A stretch of 12,287 nucleotides of DNA from Baffinella frigidus (GCA_026770585.1 MU647320.1:71768-84054), one strand, 5' to 3'; shown: positions 5,137-10,610, counted from the stretch's first letter. A program made the numbers and translations. The notes: generated by a model not told the origin, from the sequence alone.

Positions 5137-5261
5137 TTCCGAGAGGTTTGCAGTGGCCGCGTCCAAGTTGCCAATAGCAAGAAACCTTAATGCATTGTAG
5201 GCTTCAAGGTCCTAAACCCGAAACCTTAATCCTAAGCCCGACGCCTTAATCCCTAAACAAC

Positions 5262-5310
5262 TATTCTCAAGTTGACATGCTGGGATCGTGCTGCCAACCC
5301 GTCAACTTTC
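5262..5310 (+). mobile_element. R1 element copy, forward
   Basis: CTATTCTCAAGTTGACATGC at the left and CGTCAACTTTCG at the right. No GT stands at its start, unlike 7666 and 7855. A frame from ATG at 5277 runs through it into TETELENERS to a stop at 5409-5411. Confidence 0.65.
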
Positions 5311-5363
5311 GACCGGAAAAGCGCCCGGACACTTTGGCGCTCCAAAGTGGTGAGACCGAACAG

Positions 5364-5408
5364 ACGGAGACAGAGCTGGAAAACGAGCGGTCTGGCACCA
5401 ACCCACAA
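5364..5408 (+). CDS. possible exon, TETEL copy
   Basis: After CCGAACAG the frame reads TETELENERSGTNPQ, then TAA at 5409-5411. The first five residues match TETELGSAQDV at 7720. An R1 copy lies upstream in both places. An 8-bp perfect hairpin, CACTTTGG/CCAAAGTG, lies at 5330-5349. No donor before the stop; weak call. Confidence 0.3.
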
Positions 5409-5410
5409 TA

Positions 5411-5576
5411 ATAGGATAACGTTCTGAAAACCGGGTAGTTATGCCCACGGTATTGCCTACGGTAGGCCGCAAGGCCACTAGGACCTAATGTTTCATGGGA
5501 CCCCCCCCAGGCCCCTACGGCCTACCGTAGGCAATACCGTAGGCTTAACTACCCAGTTTTCAGGACGTTAGCCTAT
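5411..5576. mobile_element. 166-bp MITE-like long inverted repeat
   Basis: Two 59-nt arms (5411-5469 and 5518-5576) agree at about 54 of 59 positions by eye, around a 48-nt centre with a poly-C run. Ends are ATAGGMTAACGT. It has no coding capacity and resembles a non-autonomous inverted-repeat transposon; no clear target-site duplication is seen. A folded RNA would be a long hairpin. Confidence 0.75.
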
Positions 5577-5664
5577 GAACATCCGGGGGGTGTTCCACAC
5601 AGTGTTTGCGTGGACTGAGACAGACACCCGAAGCCCTAAATCCCACACCCCAAACCCGAAACAG

Positions 5665-5736
5665 GCGTTGATGGGCAGTGCAGAGCGGCTGCATGCCAGC
5701 GACTTCAACCCTGCGGAGAACACTGTGACGCTGCAC
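5665..5736 (+). CDS. candidate exon (ALMGSAERLHASDF)
   Basis: Acceptor CGAAACAG, donor CAC/GTAACC; 72 nt, 24 codons, phase 0, reading ALMGSAERLHASDFNPAENT then VTLH. It is of ordinary complexity and single-copy. It may be followed by exons 5953, 6076 and 6177, all phase 0, which would give a frame ending in a natural stop. Confidence 0.55.
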
Positions 5737-5952
5737 GTAACCCCCGTAACCCTCGACCCCTAAACCCCAACCCCCACACCCCAAACCCCAAATACCAAAC
5801 ACCAAACACCAACCACCAAACCCCACACCCCAAACCCCAAACCCCAAACACCAAACTCCAAACCCCACACTCCACACCCCACACAACCCAAAACCCCAAC
5901 CCCCAAAAACAAAAACAAAAAAAACAAAAACAAACCCCAAACCCTCACGCAG
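5737..5952 (+). repeat. heptamer array with CCCCAAA and CACCAAA runs
   Basis: Presumed 216-nt intron from GTAACC to CTCACGCAG. Contains CCCCACA, CCCCAAA and CACCAAA patches and a short A-rich CAAAAA stretch at 5904-5933. Confidence 0.8.
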
Positions 5953-6018
5953 GTGCTCCCATCGGGTTCGGGCGACGGGGGCCCGGACCTCCCCCCTTCC
6001 CGCGAAATTGCTGATGAG
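5953..6018 (+). CDS. candidate exon G1 (PPSREIADE)
   Basis: Acceptor ACGCAG, donor GATGAG/GTAACC; 66 nt, 22 codons, phase 0, starting VLPSGSGDGGPDLPPS and ending REIADE. The last six residues recur in the next exon with silent changes (CGC/CGG, ATT/ATC, GCT/GCG). Confidence 0.55.
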
Positions 6019-6075
6019 GTAACCCTAAATCCTAAACCCTCAACCCCAAACCCTCAACTCTAAGCCCCAAGGGAG
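6019..6075 (+). repeat. 57-nt intron made only of telomere-like heptamers
   Basis: From GTAACCCTAAAT to CCCCAAGGGAG. It carries about seven CCCTAAA-type units (CCCTCAA, CCCCAAA, CTCTAAG) and nothing else, between two exons that share REIADE. The clearest single example of a heptamer intron in the window. Confidence 0.65.
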
Positions 6076-6108
6076 GGCCTCTTCCCCTTGCGGGAAATCG
6101 CGGATGAG
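6076..6108 (+). CDS. candidate exon G2 (GLFPLREIADE)
   Basis: 33 nt, 11 codons, phase 0, between GGGAG and GTACCT: GLFPLREIADE. Partial duplicate of G1. Confidence 0.5.
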
Positions 6109-6176
6109 GTACCTCATCTTCGCGGACTATTCATAAGTTGACATGCGTGTGTGGTGCAAATCCGTTAACTTTGCAG
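6109..6176 (+). mobile_element. 68-nt intron containing R1, forward
   Basis: From donor GAG/GTACCT to acceptor TTAACTTTGCAG. The R1 core runs from GACTATTCATAAGTTGACAT (about 6125) to the acceptor, so the element supplies the 3' splice site and most of the intron. Confidence 0.6.
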
Positions 6177-6281
6177 CGGGAGAGACCTCCTCCACATGCC
6201 TCCTCCAAAGTTGACGAATCTTCCAAAATTGACGAATTTGACGAATTCCTCCTGAGCTCCTGCCCTGACGCCTCCTCCTAA
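6177..6281 (+). CDS. candidate terminal exon with stop
   Basis: Continues in phase 0 from G2: RERPPPHASSKVDESS, then KIDEFDEFLLSSCPDASS and TAA at 6279-6281. The KVDE/KIDE/FDEF part is encoded by repeats of CCAAAGTTGACGAAT, the reverse complement of the R1 right end, so R1 sequence seems to have become coding. Acidic, disordered-looking C-terminus. It could equally be readthrough of a non-coding copy. Confidence 0.4.
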   Translation, partial: RERPPPHASSKVDESSKIDEFDEFLLSSCPDASS

Positions 6282-6289
6282 AACCCAAA

Positions 6290-6400
6290 CCCAAACCCTG
6301 GAACCTAAAACAGAAACTCCACACCTTAAACCCTTAACTCTAAACCCTAAACCCTAAACCCTAATCCCGAAACCCAAACCCCTAAACGCTAAACCGCAAA
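6290..6400 (+). repeat. degenerate heptamer array
   Basis: CCCTAAA-type units with CCTTAAA and CGCTAAA variants, leading to the acceptor GCAAACAG. Confidence 0.75.
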
Positions 6401-6403
6401 CAG

Positions 6404-6445
6404 CTCAAGGAGCAGGCAGGCAAAGCGTCCAGCCCTCTCCGCCAG
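6404..6445 (+). CDS. candidate exon (LKEQAGKASSPLRQ)
   Basis: Acceptor GCAAACAG, donor CGCCAG/GTTTGC; 42 nt, 14 codons, phase 0: LKEQAGKASSPLRQ. If 6279-6281 is a true stop this exon belongs to another transcript. Confidence 0.45.
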
Positions 6446-6449
6446 GTTT

Positions 6450-6770
6450 GCCCCCTAGCCCTAGCCCTACACCCTACACCCTACACCTAAAACCCTAAAC
6501 CCTAAACCCCACACCCTACACCTTACACCCTACACCCTACACCCTAAACCCCAAAACCTAAACCCTACACCCTAAATCGTAAACCCTGAACCCAAACCCG
6601 GAGCGCGCTGTGCCAAATTCGCCCCTGAACCCTAACCCCTAACCCGTGAACCCTCAACCCGAAGCCATACACCCTTATCCCTTTATCCCTACCCCCCCGT
6701 GAAACATTGTTCCTTACCCCTCCTGTAAGACATATCCCCGAAACTCCAAACACCAAACCCCTTAACCCCA
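6450..6770 (+). repeat. heptamer arrays with CCCTACA run
   Basis: CCCTAGC, then CCCTACA units at about 6466-6487 and 6509-6545, then mixed CCCTAAA/CCCTCAA units. A small unique island at 6600-6625 and another at 6663-6735 break the array; no exon recognised. Confidence 0.8.
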
Positions 6771-6886
6771 AGGAAGGGAGTCTTGAAGTTGTGCGCACCC
6801 AAGTCCACAAGCTCTACCCTTGGCCCAACGTTGCTGCAAAACCTTGCGGGGCGGGCTTGCTCTCGCCTCTGACCACTGACCTACCC
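6771..6886 (+). other. open non-repeat segment, possibly coding
   Basis: After CCCCAAG one frame reads EGSLEVVRTQVHKLYPWPNV and stays open to a stop at 6887-6889. No clear donor. Composition is ordinary, but there is no second copy to test it against. Confidence 0.25.
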
Positions 6887-6919
6887 TGAAATAACCCTAA
6901 TCCGAAAGCCTGAAAGCAG

Positions 6920-6979
6920 CTGCTCCCAGAGCTGATCGGCGCCGAAGACATCCATGCGGAGTTCCCAGCAAAAAAAAAT
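6920..6979 (+). CDS. candidate exon H1 (LLPELIGAED)
   Basis: Acceptor AAAGCAG; reads LLPELIGAEDIHAEFPAKKN in phase 0 to GTACCC. An A-run of nine at 6970-6978 makes the 3' end suspect. First of three copies. Confidence 0.4.
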
Positions 6980-7156
6980 GTACCCGGATCCGACATTTTG
7001 CATTCGGATCGGACGTGGAAAGGACGAGGAGCCGCCTGTCACGTGGGACCGCACACTCATTTAGTACCACGAAACGAACCGTTGCGTCCTGAAATGCCCA
7101 GTAATGACCTGCCATGACTACCCCGAAATAACCCTAATCCGAAAGCCCGGAAGCAG

Positions 7157-7204
7157 CTGCTCCCAGAGCTGCTCGGCGCCGAAGACCTCCCTTCGGAGTT
7201 CCCA
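7157..7204 (+). CDS. candidate exon H2 (LLPELLGAED)
   Basis: Acceptor GAAGCAG, donor CCA/GTAATT; 48 nt, 16 codons, phase 0: LLPELLGAEDLPSEFP. Differs from H1 and H3 by conservative changes (Ile/Leu). Confidence 0.5.
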
Positions 7205-7338
7205 GTAATTACCGACGACCTGACCGAACAAGTGTCGCGTCCCAATTTAGTACGGGCGTGTCCAAAATTACTACCATCCACGTCCAATAAATACACTCTC
7301 AGATGTCATCTAGCTCTTATCCGAAAACCCGAAAGCAG

Positions 7339-7395
7339 CTGCTCCCAGAGCTGATCGGCGCCGAAGACATCCCTTCGGAGTTCCCAGCAGGCCCG
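7339..7395 (+). CDS. candidate exon H3 (LLPELIGAED)
   Basis: Acceptor AAAGCAG, donor CCCG/GTAACC; 57 nt, 19 codons, phase 0: LLPELIGAEDIPSEFPAGP. The cleanest boundaries of the three; a normal heptamer intron follows. Confidence 0.55.
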
Positions 7396-7587
7396 GTAAC
7401 CCTTAACCCCTAAACTTTCAACCCTGCAGCCTAACGCCTAGTCTCCAAACCCTAACCCCCCAACCCAATACCCTAAACCCTGAACCCTAAACTCTGAACC
7501 CTGAACCCAAACCCAAAAACCCTAACACCCAAACACCAAACACCAAACCTCAAACCCTAAACCCAAAACTCTAAACCCCGAAAGCAG
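7396..7587 (+). repeat. heptamer array, presumed 192-nt intron
   Basis: From GTAACCCTTAACC to CCGAAAGCAG. Mixed CCCTAAA, CCCTGAA and CACCAAA units. Confidence 0.75.
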
Positions 7588-7665
7588 GGGGAGGGAGAGA
7601 CGCAGGTGCACGCGGAGTTTGCGGACTTGGAGCTTTTCTGCCGCGCCGCGGCCCAGGACGTACCG
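7588..7665 (+). CDS. candidate exon J1 (ending AAAQDVP)
   Basis: Acceptor GAAAGCAG, donor CCG/GTACTA; 78 nt, 26 codons, phase 0, GEGETQVHAEFADLELF then CRAAAQDVP. A shorter form could start after the internal CAG at 7605. Its AQDVP end recurs in the next three exons. Confidence 0.55.
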
Positions 7666-7719
7666 GTACTATTAATAAGTTGACATGCTGCATTTTCGGA
7701 ACAAATTTGTCAACTTTAG
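7666..7719 (+). mobile_element. R1 as a complete 54-nt intron
   Basis: GTACTATTAATAAGTTGACA at the left, TTTGTCAACTTTAG at the right: R1 runs from splice site to splice site between J1 and J2, with phase 0 kept on both sides. AAGTTGAC and GTCAACTT form the inverted repeat. This is what an introner insertion looks like. Confidence 0.65.
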
Positions 7720-7755
7720 ACTGAGACGGAGCTAGGATCAGCCCAGGATGTACTG
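7720..7755 (+). CDS. candidate exon J2 (TETELGSAQDVL)
   Basis: 36 nt, 12 codons, phase 0: TETELGSAQDVL. Acceptor lies at the end of R1 (TTTAG); donor GTACGT. Same length as J4. Confidence 0.55.
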
Positions 7756-7828
7756 GTACGTGACCGCGCTTTCCGCTCCAAAGTTGACGGATTTGTACCA
7801 CGCACCCAGCATGTCCACTTAAGAATAG
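7756..7828 (-). mobile_element. 73-nt intron with reverse R1
   Basis: Donor GTACGTGACC; then CTCCAAAGTTGACGGATTTG ... CATGTCCACTTAAGAATAG, the reverse complement of R1, whose end supplies the AATAG acceptor. So R1 sits in presumed introns in both orientations. Confidence 0.6.
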
Positions 7829-7854
7829 TCGGTCAACCGTCCCAGGATGTACCG
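7829..7854 (+). CDS. candidate exon J3 (..SQDVP)
   Basis: Between AATAG and GTTCTA. GGTCAACCGTCCCAGGATGT reads GQPSQDVP only if entered in phase 2, which does not follow from J2's phase 0. It is an evident copy of the AQDVP end but may be out of frame. Confidence 0.35.
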
Positions 7855-7910
7855 GTTCTATTCTTAAGTTGACATGCTGGGTTTTCGGTACAAATTCGTC
7901 AGCTTTGGAG
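7855..7910 (+). mobile_element. R1 copy, forward, GT...AG bounded
   Basis: GTTCTATTCTTAAGTTGACA ... TTCGTCAGCTTTGGAG, 56 nt. The actual acceptor could be this GGAG or the AATAG at 7952, which leads into J4. Confidence 0.6.
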
Positions 7911-7952
7911 CGAAAACCAGCCCTGGCTCACCAAATTGCTGAGCCCAAATAG

Positions 7953-7988
7953 ACTGGGACAGAGATAGGGTCGGCCACGGACGTGCCT
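7953..7988 (+). CDS. candidate exon J4 (TGTEIGSATDVP)
   Basis: Acceptor CAAATAG, donor CCT/GTAAGT (the strongest donor in the window); 36 nt, 12 codons, phase 0: TGTEIGSATDVP, seven or eight residues the same as J2. Confidence 0.6.
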
Positions 7989-8178
7989 GTAAGTACCTAA
8001 ACCCCAAACCCTCCACCCTAAACCCTAAGCCTTAAACCCTGACCCCAAAGCCCAAAGCCCAAACCCCAAACCCCAAACACCAAACACCAAACCCCAAACA
8101 CCAAACACCACACCCCACACCCCACACCCCAAACCCCAAACCCCAAACCCCAAACCCCAAACCCAAACCCTATACCAG
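7989..8178 (+). repeat. CCCCAAA/CACCAAA array, presumed intron
   Basis: From GTAAGTACCTAAACC to CTATACCAG. Runs of CCCCAAA, CACCAAA and CCCCACA units, 7-nt period throughout. Confidence 0.85.
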
Positions 8179-8238
8179 GACGCAACATCCGAGGGCGACC
8201 TCCAGAAGCAGCCACTCTTCGTCGCCCGGGCCTACGAG
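8179..8238 (+). CDS. candidate exon (DATSEGDLQKQPLFVARAYE)
   Basis: Acceptor ATACCAG, donor GAG/GTTCCT; 60 nt, 20 codons, phase 0: DATSEGDLQKQPLFVARAYE. Single copy with ordinary composition, one of the better exon calls. Confidence 0.55.
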
Positions 8239-8249
8239 GTTCCTTTTCC

Positions 8250-8359
8250 CTCAAGTTGCCAGATTTGTACCGGATGCATTATCCCCACAAGGCACTGCCA
8301 AACGTTGACGGTTTAGTCCCAGCATCGTCAACTTTGGGGCATCGTCAACTTTAGGCATT
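8250..8359 (-). mobile_element. two R1-like copies, degenerate
   Basis: TCAAGTTGCCAGATTTGTAC at 8250 and AAACGTTGACGG ... CATCGTCAACTTTGG at 8300-8338, then a repeat of CATCGTCAACTTT at 8341. Both resemble reverse R1. They follow a GT donor at 8239. Confidence 0.5.
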
Positions 8360-8671
8360 GCTCCATTCTTTCCGCGCGGCTTTGAGAAGTAAAACCTGCT
8401 CTTCTACCCCCTTCAAGACCGGAAAGGACTATCTCGCCCTCTTTCTCTCCATCTCTTTCGCCCGTTCCCTCCCTCTCTCTCCTGGTGGTCATGCTGTATT
8501 CGATCCGCAATAAATAAATAAACGCATCCACGCCAGAGGAATCGAAACATCCACTTTTGACATCTTTCAGGGGAACGCCCTTGAATTCTCAAGTCAACGA
8601 CGCCAGATCTGGCGTGGATAAAGCGTCGGTTTCCATCGATGAATGTGGCGTGGGTGTTTCTCTCTCTGCAG
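8360..8671 (+). other. unique segment with pyrimidine tract
   Basis: No heptamers. A CT-rich tract runs over 8415-8482; AATAAATAAATAAA at 8509-8522 could serve as a poly(A) signal; ACGCCAGATCTGGCGT at 8600-8615 is a perfect 16-bp palindrome; TGTTTCTCTCTCTGCAG at 8655-8671 is the most classical polypyrimidine tract and acceptor in the window. A short open piece after TTTCAG at 8571 (GNALEFSS) may be an exon. Confidence 0.45.
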
Positions 8672-8740
8672 GCGCTGCGGGAGCTGAAAGAGAAGGCGGC
8701 TCATGCCAAGGCCTCTTCCTTGCGCGCCCTTGGAGAGCAG
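8672..8740 (+). CDS. candidate exon (ALRELKEKAAHAKASSLRAL)
   Basis: Strong acceptor CTCTCTCTGCAG, donor CAG/GTTGCC; 69 nt, 23 codons, phase 0: ALRELKEKAAHAKASSLRAL then GEQ. Strongly helical, coiled-coil-like. Probably the most reliable exon here. Confidence 0.65.
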
Positions 8741-8900
8741 GTTGCCCTAAACCCTGAATCCCAAACCCTAAATCCTAAACCCGAAACCCGAAACCCTACA
8801 CTCTAACCCCAAACCCTCAACCGTGAACCGTGAACCCGAAACCCGAAACCCTAAACCCTGAACCGTGAATCCTCAACCCGAAACCCTCAACCCTCAACCA
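8741..8900 (+). repeat. heptamer array with CCCGAAA and CCGTGAA units
   Basis: From GTTGCCCTAAACC to CCTCAACCAG. Includes paired CCGTGAACC units. Confidence 0.8.
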
Positions 8901-8901
8901 G

Positions 8902-8930
8902 AACGCGCGCACGCTTGAACGGGAGGGGGG
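8902..8930 (+). CDS. exon copy K1 (NARTLEREG)
   Basis: After CTCAACCAG reads NARTLEREG, a copy of SARARERED (9060) and NARTRERED (9292). The 3' boundary is uncertain; GTGTGC follows a G run. Immediately downstream CCCCGTTCTTGGAGCC is repeated at 8940 and 8959. Confidence 0.35.
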
Positions 8931-9059
8931 GTGTGCCGCCCCGTTCTTGGAGCCCTTACCCCGTTCTTGGAGCCGTTTGTCAACTTTTGGCCAAGATTGC
9001 CCCGGGCTCTTCGAAAAACTTGAAGGAATTGACTTTTGAAATACCCCCCCTCCCACCAG

Positions 9060-9121
9060 AGCGCGCGCGCGCGCGAACGAGAGGACGCGTTTGCCGCCAA
9101 GGAGCATGCCCTCCTTGCCAG
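9060..9121 (+). CDS. candidate exon K2 (SARAREREDAFAAKEHALLA)
   Basis: Acceptor CCACCAG, donor GCCAG/GTCCGA; reads SARAREREDAFAAKEHALLA and ends in phase 2. Resembles EARARECERFAAAASE at 4398, so this and the 4-5 kb family probably share an ancestor. Confidence 0.55.
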
Positions 9122-9133
9122 GTCCGATCCCCT

Positions 9134-9291
9134 CTGCTCACCAATCCTATTACACTATTGACTAATAATATTATAGTGCTGACCAATAGTATTATATTGC
9201 TGACTAATAGTATTGTAGTGCTGAATCATAGTATTATAGTGCTGACTAATAGTATTATTTTGCTGACTAATAGTATTGTAGTGCTGACCAG
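9134..9291 (+). repeat. 21-nt minisatellite, seven units plus a partial
   Basis: Units start at 9134, 9155, 9176, 9197, 9218, 9239 and 9260; the core is GCTGACTAATAGTATT. A partial unit at 9281-9291 ends GTGCTGACCAG, the acceptor of K3. It fills almost the whole presumed intron between K2 and K3. Each unit holds CTGACTAAT, close to a branch-point consensus. As a 21-mer it stays open in frame (LTNSIIV repeats), but that is likely fortuitous. Confidence 0.85.
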
Positions 9292-9336
9292 AACGCCCGC
9301 ACGCGCGAACGGGAGGACGCGTGCCCTCTTTGCCAG
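9292..9336 (+). CDS. candidate exon K3 (NARTREREDACPLCQ)
   Basis: Between GACCAG and GTCTGC; 45 nt, phase 0: NARTREREDACPLCQ. Compared with K2 it lacks 16 nt after GACGCGT, so the end of the peptide is out of K2's frame; it may be a damaged copy. Confidence 0.4.
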
Positions 9337-9721
9337 GTCTGCCGAACCCGAAACCGAACCGTGGATCGAATCGAGGCTGGAGGTAGCCCATTTCCTTTCG
9401 CCACAGCCTTGAATCCGAAGCTTTTGTCGAGGGAAATACGCCAGCTCCGGCCTCGATTTGGCCTCGGGAGCCCTCTAGCCAGTTCCACACCCTTCTCTCC
9501 AGGAGAAATCTGGACCTGCCATACATGTATTTTAGCTGCCGTTTTGTACGGGAGTTCCAGTTTCCCACTGTTACTGAAGTTAACAGAGGGTCCACTTATG
9601 CTTTGAGACGTCCCACTCTGGACTTTTGTCTCGGTGAGCAGCGCTCTTGAGGGCTGCGCAACGTCGAGAAGCAAGAAGAATGAAAGTAGTGCATGTCCAG
9701 CCCAGTTGTGTTGAGCTCTCT
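9337..9721. other. 385 bp of unique sequence
   Basis: Apart from two heptamers at 9343-9358 this is non-repetitive and moderately balanced in base composition. Frames are open on both strands, the longest on the minus strand, but none is recognisable. TCCACTTATGCTTTGAGACG resembles the tandem repeat at 3329-3371. Confidence 0.4.
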
Positions 9722-9895
9722 GGTTTAGGGTTGAGGGTCCTCTCAAAGGAGGGAGACTCGGTTTCGGGTTTCGGGTTGAGGGTTCAGGGTGCAGGGTTCA
9801 GGGTTCAGGGGTTAGGGGTTAGTGGTGAGGGGTTACGGGTTAGAGTCTCCCTCCTCTCTTTGAGAAGACCCAGAACCTCAAACCCTAACCCCTAA
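9722..9895. repeat. inverted repeat enclosing flipped heptamers
   Basis: TCTCAAAGGAGGGAGACTC (9741-9759) returns as its complement at 9843-9865 with a 4-nt CTCT insertion. Between them, and just left, the heptamers are G-rich (GGGTTTC, GGGTTCA, GGGGTTA); just right they are C-rich. The right arm continues as CCTCAAACCCTAACC, mirroring GGTTTAGGGTTGAGG on the left, so the whole is a long fold-back. Confidence 0.8.
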
Positions 9896-10190
9896 CCCCT
9901 CACCCCTAACCCCTAACCCCTGAACCCTAAACCCTAAACCCTGAACCCTAAACCCTAAAACCCCAAACCCTAAACCCCAAACCCTAAACCCTGAACCCCC
10001 AACCCTAAACCCTTTGTACGCAGCCACTTGCAAGGTTGATAAAAGATGACGATTCCTCTGCAGGCTACGGGCCGTCCCTAAACCCTAAACCCCAAACCCT
10101 TAACCCCAAACCCTAAACCCTAAACCCTAAACCCTAAATCCTTAATCTCAAACCCTAAACCCTAAACCCTGAACCCTGAACCCTAAACCC
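9880..10190 (+). repeat. telomere-like arrays split by a unique insert
   Basis: CCCTAAC/CCCTAAA units at 9880-10012 and 10078-10190. The unique insert 10013-10077 ends CTCTGCAGGCTACGGGCC, matching the acceptor and first bases of the exon at 10198, so it may hold a very short exon copy (10064-10073). Confidence 0.85.
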
Positions 10191-10197
10191 TCTGCAG

Positions 10198-10315
10198 GCT
10201 ACGGGCGGCCGAGCGGCGAGGGGGGGCAGGATCCTCAGGTTACGAGCATACGGAGAGACCTTCAGGTTACGAGGCCGAGCACGGACCGCAGGGTGATGAG
10301 GCGCACCCCCGCCAG
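10198..10315 (+). CDS. candidate exon L1 (SGYE repeats)
   Basis: Acceptor CTCTGCAG, phase 1 entry, ending CGCCAG before GCAAAC (GC donor). Reads LRAAERRGGAGS, then SGYEHTERP, SGYEAEHGP, and QGDEAHPRQ. The SGYE 9-residue unit is a 27-nt in-frame tandem duplication. The DEAHPRQ end matches EEAQPRQ of the following exons; it is not a helicase DEAH box, since no helicase context is present. Confidence 0.5.
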
Positions 10316-10416
10316 GCAAACCCTCAAAATCTAAACCCCCACCCCCCAAACCTAAACGCTCACCCACAAGCCCCAAACCTTGAACCCCGACCCCCGAACG
10401 CCAAACCCTGAAACAG

Positions 10417-10440
10417 AGTGAGGAGGCGCAACCCCGCCAG
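10417..10440 (+). CDS. candidate 24-nt exon L2 (SEEAQPRQ)
   Basis: AG/AGTGAGGAGGCGCAACC..CAG/GC; eight codons, phase 0: SEEAQPRQ. GC donor. Confidence 0.5.
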
Positions 10441-10610
10441 GCAAACCCTCAACCCTCAACACTCAACCCTCAACACTCAGCACTCAACCACCACCCCTCA
10501 ACCCTCAACCACCACCCATCAACACGCAACCCCCACCCCTCAAACCTAAACCCTCACCCACAAGCCCCAAAACTTGAAGCTTAAACCTCAAACCCCAAAC
10601 CCTGAAATAG

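Larger units (their letters stand above)
6887..7395 (+). repeat. tandem triplication carrying the LLPEL exon
   Basis: GAAATAACCCTAATCCGAAAGCC followed by GAAGCAGCTGCTCCCAGAGCT-type sequence occurs at about 6889 and 7126, and in shortened form at 7319. Spacings between exon copies are 237 and 182 nt. Sequence after the exon differs between copies apart from ATTTAGTAC at about 7059 and 7245. Confidence 0.8.

Noticed and set aside
5560-5948. Minus-strand frames rich in FGVWGLG
   Set aside because: Translated CCCCAAA/CCCCACA heptamers.
8509-8522. Confident poly(A) signal
   Set aside because: AATAAA occurs three times in a TAAA simple repeat; without transcript ends it is only noted in the regional entry.
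9134-9291. Coding heptapeptide repeat LTNSIIV
   Set aside because: Open only because the unit is 21 nt and lacks stops in that frame; its borders match intron sites better and its AT content differs sharply from the exons.
9267-9746. Minus-strand 159-codon frame over unique sequence
   Set aside because: It runs from unique DNA into the K3 exon and minisatellite, resembles no known family, and overlaps another long minus frame. I could not tell it from chance.
10290-10315. DEAH-box helicase motif (GDEAHPRQ)
   Set aside because: The neighbouring copies read EEAQPRQ, and no Walker A or other helicase motif is present, so the DEAH letters are coincidental.
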